Origin: JAVKFY01 sp040223615
Lineage (GTDB): Bacteria; Pseudomonadota; Alphaproteobacteria; GCA-2731375
Assembly: GCA_040223615.1 (NCBI GenBank)
Contig: JAVKFY010000044.1
Coordinates: forward strand, 1 to 58,344
Direction of reading: 5' to 3'
Length of the DNA stretch: 58,344 nt
Part shown: positions 41,919 to 50,600 of the stretch, piece after piece
How the letters are laid out: every line of letters starts with the position of its first letter
Position numbering within the stretch: position 1 is the stretch's first letter
The notes under the pieces: generated by a model
What the model was told of the DNA's origin: nothing
The model's database searches: none
What the model saw: only the letters and a program-made list of their open reading frames with translations
Position numbers and translations under genes: made by a program

Positions 41919-43739
41919 TTACTCCACCGTCACCGACTTCGCCAGGTTGCGCGGCTGGTCCACGTCGGTACCCTTCAGCACCGCGACGTGGTAGGCGAGC
42001 AGCTGCATCGGAATGGTGTAGAGGATCGGCGCCACGAACGGGTCGACGTCCGGCACCTCGAAGCACAACGCATGGTCGCCGGCGCGCGCGATGCCTTCGC
42101 GGTCGGAGACCAGCACCACCTTGCCGCCGCGCGCCGCGACTTCCTGGATGTTCGACGCGGTCTTCTCGAACAGCGCGTCCGGCGGAGCCACCACCACGAC
42201 CGGTACCAGTTCGTCGATCAGCGCGATCGGCCCGTGCTTCATCTCGCCGGCGGCATAACCCTCGGCATGGATGTAGCTGATTTCCTTCAGCTTAAGCGCA
42301 CCCTCCATGGCGATCGGGAAAGCGGTGCCGCGGCCGAGGTAAAGTGCGTCGCGGGCCTTGAACATCTCCTGCGCGATGACGTCGAGCTTGGCTTCGCGCG
42401 CCAGCATCTCCGCTGCCTTGCCCGGCACGCTGATCAGCGCCTGGGTGAGCTGCGCCTCGCGCTCCGTGCTCAGCACGCCGCGCTGCTTTGCGGCAACGAT
42501 GACCAGCGCCGCCAGCGTGGCGAGCTGGGTGGTGAACGCCTTGGTCGAGGCCACGCCGATCTCCGGCCCGGCATGCGTCAGCAGCACCATGTCGCTCTCG
42601 CGCGCCATGGTGGAGTTCGGCACGTTCAGCACCGACAGGATCTTCTGCTCTTTCTTCTTTGCCAGACGCAGCGCGTGCAGCGTGTCCATGGTCTCGCCGG
42701 ATTGCGAGATGAAGATGCCGACGCCGCCCTTGGGCATCGGCGGGTTGCGGTAGCGGAACTCCGAGGCGATGTCGATTTCCACCGGCAGCTCGGCGATCTG
42801 CTCGAACCAGTATTTCGCCACCGCCGCGGCGTAATAGGAGGTGCCGCACGCCACCATCGAGACCTTCGGCACGTCCAGGAACGAGAACGGCAGGTCGGGC
42901 AGGGTGATGGAGCGGTCGGCCGGGTTCACGAAGGCATGGATCGTGTCGCCCAGCACCGACGGCTGCTCGTGGATCTCCTTGAGCATGTAGTGGCGGTGGT
43001 TGCCCTTGGAGATGTCGCCCAGCGCCAGCGCCGTCTCCTTGATCTCGCGCTCGATCGGGCGGTCGTGCTCGTCGTAGACCTGGGCGCCGTCGCGGCTCAG
43101 CACCACCCAGTCGCCTTCTTCCAGGTAGCTGATCTTGCGGGTCAGCGGCGCCAGCGCGATCGCGTCGGAGCCGAGGAACATCTCGTTCTCGCCATAGCCG
43201 ACAGCCAGCGGGCTGTTGCGCCGGGCGCCGATCATCAGGTCGTGCTCGCCGGCGAAGATGATCGCCAGGCCGAACGCGCCCTCCAGCCGCTTCAAGGTCG
43301 CCGAGGCGGCCTCCACCGGGCTCATGCCGTCGTTGAGATTGGCGGTGATCAGGTGCGCGACCACCTCGGTGTCGGTCTCCGAATAGAAGTTCGAGCCGCG
43401 TCCCTGCAACTCGCAACGCAACTCGCGGTAATTCTCGATGATGCCGTTGTGCACCAGCGCCACGCGGTCGGTGGCGTGCGGGTGCGCGTTGGTCTCGTTC
43501 GGCACGCCGTGCGTCGCCCAGCGCGTGTGGCCGATGCCGATGGTGCCGGCCAGCGGCTCGGCCTCCAGGCGAATGCCGAGGTTGCTCAGCTTGCCCTCGG
43601 CGCGGCGCCGGTCGATGTGGCCGTTGATCAGCGTGGCCACGCCGGCACTGTCATAGCCGCGATATTCCAGCCGCTTCAGGCCCTCCAGCAGCAGAGGCGC
43701 CACTTCGTTCTTGCCGATAATGCCGATGATGCCGCACAT
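41919..43739 (-). CDS. glmS: Glutamine-fructose-6-phosphate aminotransferase (isomerizing)
   Basis: 606-residue enzyme that makes glucosamine 6-phosphate for cell-wall synthesis. N-terminal glutaminase domain with nucleophile C2 (MCGIIGIIG), HTRWATHG and GIIENYRELR; two SIS domains with CGTSYYA, SQSGETMDT and ISYIHAEGYAAGEMKHGPIALID; C-terminal DQPRNLAKSVTVE. Full length. It is the second gene of a glmU-glmS operon (15-base gap). No glmS ribozyme is expected or seen. Confidence 0.97.
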   Translation of the reverse strand: MCGIIGIIGKNEVAPLLLEGLKRLEYRGYDSAGVATLINGHIDRRRAEGKLSNLGIRLEAEPLAGTIGIGHTRWATHGVPNETNAHPHATDRVALVHNGIIENYRELRCELQGRGSNFYSETDTEVVAHLITANLNDGMSPVEAASATLKRLEGAFGLAIIFAGEHDLMIGARRNSPLAVGYGENEMFLGSDAIALAPLTRKISYLEEGDWVVLSRDGAQVYDEHDRPIEREIKETALALGDISKGNHRHYMLKEIHEQPSVLGDTIHAFVNPADRSITLPDLPFSFLDVPKVSMVACGTSYYAAAVAKYWFEQIAELPVEIDIASEFRYRNPPMPKGGVGIFISQSGETMDTLHALRLAKKKEQKILSVLNVPNSTMARESDMVLLTHAGPEIGVASTKAFTTQLATLAALVIVAAKQRGVLSTEREAQLTQALISVPGKAAEMLAREAKLDVIAQEMFKARDALYLGRGTAFPIAMEGALKLKEISYIHAEGYAAGEMKHGPIALIDELVPVVVVAPPDALFEKTASNIQEVAARGGKVVLVSDREGIARAGDHALCFEVPDVDPFVAPILYTIPMQLLAYHVAVLKGTDVDQPRNLAKSVTVE

Positions 43740-43754
43740 GTCGTGGCCGGCTCC

Positions 43755-45122
43755 TTACTTGGCTTTCTTGGACTGGTCTTTCAGCGCCTGCTTCTTGGCG
43801 CGGAATGGCGGGGCGTAGCCGGGGATGTTCTTCTCCTCGGCCCGGGTGATGCCGAGCGCGTCGGCCGGGACATCCTTGGTGATAGTCGAACCGGCGGCGA
43901 CGATGGCGCCGTCGCCGACCGTCACCGGCGCCACCAGCGCCGTGTTCGAGCCGATGAAGGCGCCGGCGCCGATCTCGGTTCTCGATTTCAGGAAGCCGTC
44001 GTAGTTGCAGGTGATGGTGCCGGCGCCGATATTAGCGTTGGCGCCGACGTAAGCGTCGCCGATGTAGCTCAGGTGGTTGGCCTTGGCACCGGCTTCAAGA
44101 GTGGCCGCTTTCACCTCCACGAAGTTGCCGACGCGCACCCTCTCGCCAAGCTCGGCGCCGGGTCGCAGCCGGGCATAGGGTCCAACCTGAGCTTGAGCGT
44201 GCACCACGCACCCCTCCAAATGTGAAAAGGCGCGAATCTCGACGCCGTCCTCAACCCTAACGCCCGGACCGAACCAAACGTTCGGTTGCACCACCACGTC
44301 GCGGCCCAAATTCGTGTCGTGGCTGAACCAGACCGTGGCCGGGTCGATCAGGGTGACGCCGTCGTCCATCGCCTGGTTGCGCAGCCGCCACTGCGCCGCC
44401 AGCTCCGCCTCGGCCAGCTGCCGGCGCGAATTCACGCCCAGCAGCTCGGTGGGATCGCCCTCGATGACGCCGACCAGCCGGTTGTCGCGTCGGGCCAGGG
44501 CGACGATGTCGGTCAGGTAATACTCGCCCTTTGCATTGTCGTTGCCGATCCGGTCGAGCAGGCCCCATAGCGCCTTGCCGTCGATCGCCATGACCCCGGA
44601 ATTGCACAGGTCGACCGCGCGTTCCTCGGTGTCGGCGTCGCGATACTCCACGATGCGGTCGAGATAGCCGGCGTCGTCCTGGATCAGACGGCCATATTCC
44701 GCCGGATCGTCAGGTCGGAAGCCCAGCACCACCACGGCCGGGTCGTCGTTGGCGGCCCGCGCGGCCGCCATTTCGGCCAGCGTTGCCGTGGTGATCATCG
44801 GATTGTCCGCGAATAGGACAAATACGTCGCCCTCGAAGCCGTTCAGTGCGTCCCTGGCCGCCATGACTGCATGCCCCGTGCCAAGCGGCGGATCTTGAAT
44901 TGCGACAGTCGCGCCCGGCACCGCCTCGGCCAGTGCCTCGGCGTTGGCCTTGCCGGCCACCACCACGGTCCGCGCCGGCTTCAGGCCGCTGGTCGCGGCC
45001 GCCACGTGGCCGATCATCGGCCGGCCGGCGATCTCGTGCAGGACTTTCGGCAGCGTCGACTTCATGCGCGTGCCCTGGCCGGCGGCGAGTAACACAACGG
45101 CGATCTCACGGGCTGAGGACAT
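43755..45122 (-). CDS. glmU: Bifunctional UDP-N-acetylglucosamine pyrophosphorylase/glucosamine-1-phosphate acetyltransferase
   Basis: 455 residues. N-terminal nucleotidyltransferase (LLAAGQGTRMKSTLPKVLHEIAGRPM, 13-38; FADNPMIT-type metal site at about 105) and C-terminal left-handed beta-helix acetyltransferase with hexapeptide repeats and the catalytic segment GAKANHLSYIGDA, then NYDGFLKSRTEIG. It makes UDP-GlcNAc from the product pathway started by GlmS. Ends in a Lys-rich tail (KKQALKDQSKKAK). First gene of the glmU-glmS pair. Confidence 0.97.
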   Translation of the reverse strand: MSSAREIAVVLLAAGQGTRMKSTLPKVLHEIAGRPMIGHVAAATSGLKPARTVVVAGKANAEALAEAVPGATVAIQDPPLGTGHAVMAARDALNGFEGDVFVLFADNPMITTATLAEMAAARAANDDPAVVVLGFRPDDPAEYGRLIQDDAGYLDRIVEYRDADTEERAVDLCNSGVMAIDGKALWGLLDRIGNDNAKGEYYLTDIVALARRDNRLVGVIEGDPTELLGVNSRRQLAEAELAAQWRLRNQAMDDGVTLIDPATVWFSHDTNLGRDVVVQPNVWFGPGVRVEDGVEIRAFSHLEGCVVHAQAQVGPYARLRPGAELGERVRVGNFVEVKAATLEAGAKANHLSYIGDAYVGANANIGAGTITCNYDGFLKSRTEIGAGAFIGSNTALVAPVTVGDGAIVAAGSTITKDVPADALGITRAEEKNIPGYAPPFRAKKQALKDQSKKAK

Positions 45123-45280
45123 GTCTGCAAGCCATTGAAATTAAGGCGATTCACGAGATTCGAGCAGGAAGGTGCCATAGCCCCACGGCGCCCACCAACT
45201 CAAAACGTGTGTCAGAGTCTTACGGATGTGGTTAACAACCGCTATGTCCGCCGTCACAAACGGCAAACAAAGGATAAGAA

Positions 45281-45961
45281 ATGCAGGAACTGAGGGCGCA
45301 TTTCGACGCGCTGGTCTTCGATCTCGACGGCACGCTGGTGGAGACCGCGCCGGACCTGGAGGCGGCGCTGAACCACACGCTGGCCGCGCACGGCTATCCG
45401 ACGGTGCCGTCGGCCGACGTGCGCCCGATGATCGGCGATGGCGCGCTGGCGATGCTGCGCCGTGGTCTGGCGGCCAGCGGCATCGAGCTGGACGAGGCGG
45501 CCATGCGCCCGCTGTTCGACGCCTACTTCGACTACTACCTGGACAACGTGGCGAACCAGAGCCAACCGTTCCCGGGGTTGCTGGCCCAGCTCGACGCCGC
45601 CCGCGCCGCCGGCTTCAAGCTCGGCGTCTGCACCAACAAGGCGATCGGCTTCACCGAGAAGTTGCTCGACCTGCTCGACCTGGCGAAATACTTCGATGCC
45701 GTGCTCGGCGGCGACAGTCTTCCTGTGCGCAAACCCGACCCCGAACACTTGCTGGCGACCCTGCGCCAGATGGATTGCGCGCCCGATCGCGCGGTGATGC
45801 TCGGTGACAGCAACAACGACGTGCAGGCCGCCCGCAACGCTGGCGTGAAGGTGGTGCTGGTCAGCTTCGGCTACACCGCGATTCCGGTCGCCGAACTCGA
45901 CCGCGACGTCCTGATGGACCATTTCGACGAGCTTCCGGCCGCGCTCGCCACGCTTGCTTGA
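45281..45961 (+). CDS. gph: Phosphoglycolate phosphatase (HAD family)
   Basis: 226-residue HAD hydrolase. Motif I LVFDLDGTLVE (D14, D16), motif II CTNKA, motif III KPDPEHLL, motif IV MLGDSNNDVQAARNAG. It removes the phosphate of 2-phosphoglycolate made by DNA repair or Rubisco oxygenation; the HAD subfamily supports Gph but related sugar-phosphate phosphatases are hard to exclude. A Shine-Dalgarno-like AAGGATAAG precedes ATG 45281. Its stop codon lies inside the -35 box of the following tRNA promoter. Confidence 0.88.
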   Translation: MQELRAHFDALVFDLDGTLVETAPDLEAALNHTLAAHGYPTVPSADVRPMIGDGALAMLRRGLAASGIELDEAAMRPLFDAYFDYYLDNVANQSQPFPGLLAQLDAARAAGFKLGVCTNKAIGFTEKLLDLLDLAKYFDAVLGGDSLPVRKPDPEHLLATLRQMDCAPDRAVMLGDSNNDVQAARNAGVKVVLVSFGYTAIPVAELDRDVLMDHFDELPAALATLA

Positions 45962-45986
45962 CAGGCCGCCGGGCCCGGCCCTATAG
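45958..45986 (+). promoter_or_regulatory. Promoter of tRNA-Val
   Basis: Perfect TTGACA (45958-45963), 17-base spacer, CTATAG (45981-45986); start expected near 45993, twelve bases before the tRNA. The -35 box contains the gph stop codon. Confidence 0.75.
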
Positions 45987-46004
45987 CAGCCGTCTGTCCG
46001 CTTC

Positions 46005-46081
46005 GGGCGCGTAGCTCAGTTGGTTAGAGCGCTGCGTTCACATCGCAGAGGTCGCTGGTTCGAGTCCAGCCGCGCCCACCA
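46005..46081 (+). tRNA. tRNA-Val (anticodon CAC)
   Basis: 77 bases including an encoded CCA. Acceptor stem GGGCGCG/CGCGCCC with discriminator A, D-arm with AGCTCAGTTGGTTAGAGCG, anticodon stem CTGCG/CGCAG around loop TTCACAT (anticodon CAC), T-arm with GGTTCGAGTCC. Complete cloverleaf. Confidence 0.97.
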
Positions 46082-46135
46082 GCCTTCGCTCGCTCAGCAA
46101 GGGAAGGGTGCCACGCCGTAGCCCCCTTGGCCGAA

Positions 46136-46153
46136 GGCGGGCCGGTTCCCGCC
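46136..46153. terminator. Hairpin after vapC
   Basis: GGCGGG-N6-CCCGCC just beyond the vapC stop on the minus strand; six-base stem, no T-run. It may end both the tRNA and the vapBC transcripts. Confidence 0.3.
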
Positions 46154-46155
46154 AG

Positions 46156-46530
46156 CTACGGCTTCGCCACATACCGCACACCCTCCAGCCCCTCGAAATG
46201 CCGGTCGCAGGTCAGTACGTCCGCGTCGTGCGCCTGCGCGGTGGCGTAGATGATGGCGTCCGCCGTCGCCAGCTTGTGCCGTGCACACAACTCCGCCGCC
46301 ACCAAGGCGATCCGCGTGTCGAGATCGGCCACGATACAGGTCGCCGAGTAGGCCACCACCTGATCGGCCCGGTTCTCGCCGATCTCGCGGACGCACCACT
46401 TCGACAGCTCGTGCTGTACGATGGTCGGCACCAGCCACTGCGTCGGCTCGGGAAGCTCCGCGGCAATCGATCCGCCGACCTCTGAGCCGATCAGCCATTC
46501 GATCCAGGCCGAGGTATCGACCAGTCGCAT
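46156..46530 (-). CDS. vapC: PIN-domain toxin, VapC family
   Basis: 124-residue PIN-domain ribonuclease. Acidic metal ligands in MRLVDTSAWIEWL (D5), VQHELSKW (Glu), ATADAIIYATA (Asp) and LTCDRHFEGL (Asp) are all present, so it should be active. Start ATG 46530, which shares one base with the antitoxin stop (TGATG); the open frame upstream is only the antitoxin's shadow. VapC toxins cut tRNA or rRNA. Confidence 0.92.
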   Translation of the reverse strand: MRLVDTSAWIEWLIGSEVGGSIAAELPEPTQWLVPTIVQHELSKWCVREIGENRADQVVAYSATCIVADLDTRIALVAAELCARHKLATADAIIYATAQAHDADVLTCDRHFEGLEGVRYVAKP

Positions 46531-46748
46531 CACGCCCGGTCCGTGCGGTCTCGATAGCCCTCCGCACGCGCCCCGGCGGCGATGCCGGCCAGATCCTCGC
46601 GAGACGGCACGGGCATCAGCAGGACGCCCTCGCCCTTTGGGATGAAGACGAACTCCTGGCCTGCCTTCCACTGTTTCGCAGTGCGGACGGCCTTCGGGAT
46701 GGATATCTGAAACTTTGCCGAGAGACGTGCTCTGTCGTTCTCGTTCAT
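46530..46748 (-). CDS. vapB: AbrB/SpoVT-type antitoxin, VapB family
   Basis: 72-residue antitoxin. The N-terminal swapped-hairpin DNA-binding motif (ARLSAKFQISIPKAVRTAKQWKAGQEF) is followed by a short toxin-binding tail. Coupled to vapC by TGATG. The upstream DNA is A+T-rich with a perfect ten-base palindrome, a plausible autoregulatory operator. Confidence 0.9.
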   Translation of the reverse strand: MNENDRARLSAKFQISIPKAVRTAKQWKAGQEFVFIPKGEGVLLMPVPSREDLAGIAAGARAEGYRDRTDRA

Positions 46749-46757
46749 ACGACTTCT

Positions 46758-46767
46758 CTATCGATAG
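46758..46767. promoter_or_regulatory. Palindrome upstream of vapB (putative operator)
   Basis: CTATCGATAG, nine bases before the vapB start, inside an A+T-rich stretch that likely holds the promoter. Confidence 0.45.
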
Positions 46768-46865
46768 CTATTTTGTAAGACAGTAACTCGAAACTGTTGC
46801 GAGTACCACGCCAGCGGTGCGCCGAAGCGGCTACACTCACGCCGACCCCCAAGCGAGGCCGGGCC

Positions 46866-48221
46866 ATGCCGCGTGAGATCCTGATCAACGCCTTCCACAT
46901 GAACTGCGTCGGGCACCAGTCGCCTGGCCTGTGGACGCATCCGCGCGACACCGCGCGCGACTACACCGACCTGGCCTACTGGTGCGACCTGGCGCGCACG
47001 TTGGAGCGCGGGCTGATCGACGGGCTGTTCATCGCCGACGTGCTGGGCGTCTACGACGTCTATGCCGGCGGGCCGGAAGCAGCGTTGCGCGCCGGTATCC
47101 AGGTGCCGGTCAACGACCCGTGCTTGATCGTGCCGCCGATGGCGATGGTCACCGAACACCTGACCTTCGGCATCACCTGTACGCTGAGCTTCGAGCCGCC
47201 CTATCCGTTCGCCCGGCGCATGTCGACGCTGGACCACCTGACCGGCGGCCGCGTCGGCTGGAACGTCGTCACCGGTTATCTCGACAGCGCCGCCAAGGGC
47301 ATGGGCGACAAGCAGCAGACCAGTCATGACCTGCGCTACGACATCGCCGACGACTACATGGCCGTGGTCTACAAGCTGTGGGAGGGGAGCTGGGCCGCCG
47401 ACGCCGTCCGCGTCGACCGCGAGGCCGGCGTGTTCGCCGATCCCGACCGCGTGCGCCGCATGCGCCACGACGGCCCCTACTATCAGCTCGACGCCATGCA
47501 CCTGTGCGAGCCGTCGCCGCAGCGCACGCCGGTGCTGTACCAGGCCGGCGCTTCGCCGCGCGGGCGTCAGTTCGCGGCGGAGAACGCCGAGTGCGTCTTC
47601 GTCAACGGTTCGCGCGCCGCGCTCAAGGGCTACGTGCAGGACTTGCGCGAGCGCGCCGCGGCGGCCGGTCGCGACCCGGCCGACCTCAAGATCATGACGC
47701 TGGCGACACCGATCGTCGCTCGCACCACGGCGGAGGCACGCGACAAGCACACCGAGTACATCCGCCACATGAGCCACGAAGGCGCCCTGGCTCTGCTCTC
47801 CGGCTGGCTCGGCGTCGACCTGTCGCGGGTCGGCCTGGACGAGACCGTCGCCGAGGTGAAGACGGAAGCGATCCAGTCGGCGCTGGAGCAGCTGGTGAAG
47901 GGCGACCCGGACAAGCACTGGACCGTCCGCCGCCTGGCCGAGCATGCCGGCATCGGCGGGCGCAGTCCCAAGCTCGTGGGCTCGGCCAGCGAGGTGGTCG
48001 ACGAGATGCTAGCCTGGGTCGACGAGACCGGCATCGACGGCTTCAACCTGGCCTACGTGGTGATGCCGGAGAGCTTCGAGGACCTAGTCGACCTGATCGT
48101 ACCGGAGCTGCAGGGCCGCGGCCGCTTCAAGGCCGCCTACCGCCCCGGCACCATGCGCGAGAAGCTGTTCGGCCGCCGCCTGCTACCCGACAGCCACCCG
48201 GCGGCAGTCCACCGCTGGTGA
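46866..48221 (+). CDS. NtaA/SnaA/DszA-family FMN-dependent monooxygenase
   Basis: 451-residue luciferase-like TIM-barrel monooxygenase of the NtaA (nitrilotriacetate), SnaA and DszA group, which uses FMNH2 from a separate reductase. Group features: INAFHMNCVGHQSPGLW at the start, ARTLERGLIDGLFIADVLG, TLDHLTGGRVGWNVVTGYLDSAAKGMG, and VLYQAGASPRGRQFAAENAE. ATG 46866 start. No flavin reductase is adjacent. Its 3' end overlaps the convergent histidine-kinase gene by 39 bases. Confidence 0.92.
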   Translation: MPREILINAFHMNCVGHQSPGLWTHPRDTARDYTDLAYWCDLARTLERGLIDGLFIADVLGVYDVYAGGPEAALRAGIQVPVNDPCLIVPPMAMVTEHLTFGITCTLSFEPPYPFARRMSTLDHLTGGRVGWNVVTGYLDSAAKGMGDKQQTSHDLRYDIADDYMAVVYKLWEGSWAADAVRVDREAGVFADPDRVRRMRHDGPYYQLDAMHLCEPSPQRTPVLYQAGASPRGRQFAAENAECVFVNGSRAALKGYVQDLRERAAAAGRDPADLKIMTLATPIVARTTAEARDKHTEYIRHMSHEGALALLSGWLGVDLSRVGLDETVAEVKTEAIQSALEQLVKGDPDKHWTVRRLAEHAGIGGRSPKLVGSASEVVDEMLAWVDETGIDGFNLAYVVMPESFEDLVDLIVPELQGRGRFKAAYRPGTMREKLFGRRLLPDSHPAAVHRW

Positions 48222-50093
48222 GGCCGGCGCCTGCCGCGGCAGGCGGACGATGGCGCTGGTGCCGTAGCCCGGCGCGCTGCGCAGCTCGAACTCGCCGCCC
48301 ATCAGCGCCGCCAGTTCGGCGGTGAGCGGCAGGCCCAGGCCGGTGCCGCCGTGGTTGCGGATCAGCGCGCTGGCGACCTGGCCGAACGGCGCCATCACCT
48401 TGGCGATGTCCGCCTCGTCGATGCCGATGCCGTTGTCGTTGACCGTGATCACCACCGCCCAGTCCGGGTCGCGTTTGGCGATGACCGTGGCGTTGCCGCC
48501 GGGGCGGGTGAACTTCACTGCGTTCGACAACAGGTTGACGATGATCTGGCGCAGCTTGCCGGCATCGGTATGCAGCACCGGAAGGTCGGCCTCGATTTCG
48601 GTACTGAGCTTGACGTTGCCTTCGCGGGCCTGGCCGCTGAGCAGTTCGACGGCGAAGTCGACCGCCTCGCCGATGTCGACGTCGCCCCGTTCGAGCTCCA
48701 TCTTGCCGGCCTCGACGCGGGTCAGGTCGAGTATCTCGTCGATCATCGCCAGCAGGTGCGAGCCGGAGCGATGGATGCCGGCCGCATAGGATTCGTAACG
48801 CTCGTCGCCGAGCGGTCCGAAGGTGCGGCTCTGCATCACATCCGAGAAGCCCATGATCGCGTTCAGCGGGGTGCGGAACTCGTGGCTCATGTTCGCCATG
48901 AACTTGCTCTTCGCCCGGCTCGCGGCCTCTGCTTCGCGGGCGGTGGCGCGCAATGTCGCCGTGGTTTTCGCCAGGTCCGACAGCATCTGGTTGAAGGCGA
49001 TCGACATGGCGTTGATCTCCTCCGGGATCAGTCGTGGCATGCCGGTCACGCGGGCGTCGACGTCGCCGGCGCTGACCGCCTCGGCGACGCGCGCGACCCG
49101 TTCGATCGGTCGCGCCAGATAACGGGCCATCAGCCAGGCCAGGACGGTCGCGATCAGCAGGCCCAGCAGACCCACATAGGTCGAGATCGACTGCACCTGG
49201 TTGGCATGCGCCGCCAGTTCGGCCAGCGGTTGCGGCACCATCACGCCCCAGCCGGTCCGCGCCACACTGGTGAAGCCGGCGATCATGTCGGCGTCCATGG
49301 CTGGCGAGTAGAAGGTGGCGACGCCGGTCTCGTTGGCGATCATGCGTTTCACCGCCGAGATCTTGGAGATGTCCTTCATCTCCAGACGCCAGCCCTCGTT
49401 CGGGTGTGCCAGCACCCGGCCGTGCTGGTCGACGATCGCCGAATGCCCGCGCTCGCCGAAGGCGATGGCCTTCTGGACCTCGACCAGATACCCGGTGTGC
49501 AGGGCGCCGATGGCAACACGCCCGGCACCCAGGTCCTTGACCGTGTAGAGCGTCGGCGTGCCGGCGCCGTTCGCGAGCACGCCGGAGAAGGCGACGCTGC
49601 CGGTGGCGGTCAGCGCCAGCGCGCGCAGCGGACCAAGTGGCGGCAGGCCGCCGATTTCCCTTTCGTCGGCAATCATGACTTTGGATTCGACCGCGCCATC
49701 GGCGCCGACGATACAGATGTGTTCGAAGCCCATGGCCGCGAGCAGGGGTTCCAAACCGTGGTCGTCGGCAAGGTCGGCGTCCATTTCCGCGACCGCGCGC
49801 ACGAACACGGCTTCCACGTCGCGGCTGTACCGGTCGAGCGCGTAGGACAGGTTACGCGCCAGCAGCAGGTGCCGCTCGCTGACCTCCGCAAGTTCCTTGT
49901 CGTAGGCCGACCGCTCCAGCCACAAGGCCAGCAGCCCGACCGGGATCGTCGAGATCAGCGTGAATGCGACGAACAGCACCCAGCGCAGGCTGAAATACTG
50001 ATCCAGCAAGCCCGGAAGCCAGTTCGGTGTGCCGACTTCACGCCGGCCGCGTATCGACGCTTGGGAGACCTCGCTCGGAATGCCGGCGGCCAT
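48183..50093 (-). CDS. Membrane sensor histidine kinase with extracytoplasmic sensor and HAMP
   Basis: 636 residues. TM1 (about 39-58), periplasmic CACHE-like sensor (about 60-300; double-PAS-like strands ICIVGADGAVES and SAIVDQHGRVLAHPNEG), TM2 (304-324), HAMP (325-378), HisKA with H404 in FMANMSHEFRTPLN, HATPase with VNLLSNAVKFT, VNDNGIGI and GTGLGLPL. All catalytic boxes are intact. CACHE sensors bind small molecules such as amino or organic acids. No response regulator is adjacent (orphan). Its kinase half resembles that of the 17749-18873 kinase. Confidence 0.9.
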   Translation of the reverse strand: MAAGIPSEVSQASIRGRREVGTPNWLPGLLDQYFSLRWVLFVAFTLISTIPVGLLALWLERSAYDKELAEVSERHLLLARNLSYALDRYSRDVEAVFVRAVAEMDADLADDHGLEPLLAAMGFEHICIVGADGAVESKVMIADEREIGGLPPLGPLRALALTATGSVAFSGVLANGAGTPTLYTVKDLGAGRVAIGALHTGYLVEVQKAIAFGERGHSAIVDQHGRVLAHPNEGWRLEMKDISKISAVKRMIANETGVATFYSPAMDADMIAGFTSVARTGWGVMVPQPLAELAAHANQVQSISTYVGLLGLLIATVLAWLMARYLARPIERVARVAEAVSAGDVDARVTGMPRLIPEEINAMSIAFNQMLSDLAKTTATLRATAREAEAASRAKSKFMANMSHEFRTPLNAIMGFSDVMQSRTFGPLGDERYESYAAGIHRSGSHLLAMIDEILDLTRVEAGKMELERGDVDIGEAVDFAVELLSGQAREGNVKLSTEIEADLPVLHTDAGKLRQIIVNLLSNAVKFTRPGGNATVIAKRDPDWAVVITVNDNGIGIDEADIAKVMAPFGQVASALIRNHGGTGLGLPLTAELAALMGGEFELRSAPGYGTSAIVRLPRQAPASPAVDCRRVAVG

Positions 50094-50179
50094 CCGCTTC
50101 CCTTCTGAGTTAAGTAAGCGGATACTTGCCGAGCGACGTTAACAATAGGTTGCGATCGCGAACGGCGTTCGCTCGCGGC

Positions 50180-50256
50180 TCAGCCGGGCGACGCCTCCAC
50201 CTCGACCCAGTTGGTGTTGTAGGTCATCGCGCCACACGGCGACGATGCGTCGGCGG
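50180..50256 (-). pseudogene. Leftover 3' end of a second molybdopterin oxidoreductase gene
   Basis: On the minus strand this encodes SSPCGAMTYNTNWVEVEASPG and a stop, matching the tail of the intact gene at 51472-53676 (ASPCGAMTYNTNWVDVEPA). 41 bases (50202-50242) are identical to 51488-51528. Upstream of it the match fades and no start exists, so it is a remnant of a duplicate or a recombination scar. Confidence 0.7.
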
Positions 50257-50306
50257 GAACCGACGTCGCGGTGGATACGCCGGCCGCCGGATAGACCTGG
50301 CGGTGG

Positions 50307-50600
50307 CTAGTCGACCCCGTCGACGGCGATGATCACCGAGTCGGCCACGCGATGGCGCAGCGCTTTCAGCTCGTCGTAGTCGGGATCGGCGAACAGTGCG
50401 CGGATCGCGGCGCGGTCCGGGAAGTGGAATATCACCAGCCGGTGCGACCGCCAGTCGCCTTCGATGACGTCGAAATCGGCGCCGCGCACGAGGTACTCGC
50501 CGCCGTGCTTCTTGGCCAGCGCCGGCACGCCCTCGCGGTAGCGCGCGAAGCCTTCCGGTTCGTGCACGTCGAGGTCAACGATCAAGTATGCGGTTATCAC
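50307..50600 (-). CDS. DUF1330 family protein
   Basis: 97-residue dimeric alpha-beta-barrel protein: AYLIVDLDVHEPEGFARYREGVPALAKKHGGEYLVRG and HRLVIFHFPDRAAIRALFADPDYDELKALRH are typical of DUF1330. Function unknown. Its 5' end overlaps the CitE-like gene by 26 bases, so it is probably in the same transcript. Confidence 0.88.
   Translation of the reverse strand: MITAYLIVDLDVHEPEGFARYREGVPALAKKHGGEYLVRGADFDVIEGDWRSHRLVIFHFPDRAAIRALFADPDYDELKALRHRVADSVIIAVDGVD

Noticed and set aside
46005..46866. tRNA-Val plus vapBC as an integrated island
   Set aside because: No integrase and no second copy of the tRNA 3' end seen in the window; adjacency alone is not enough.
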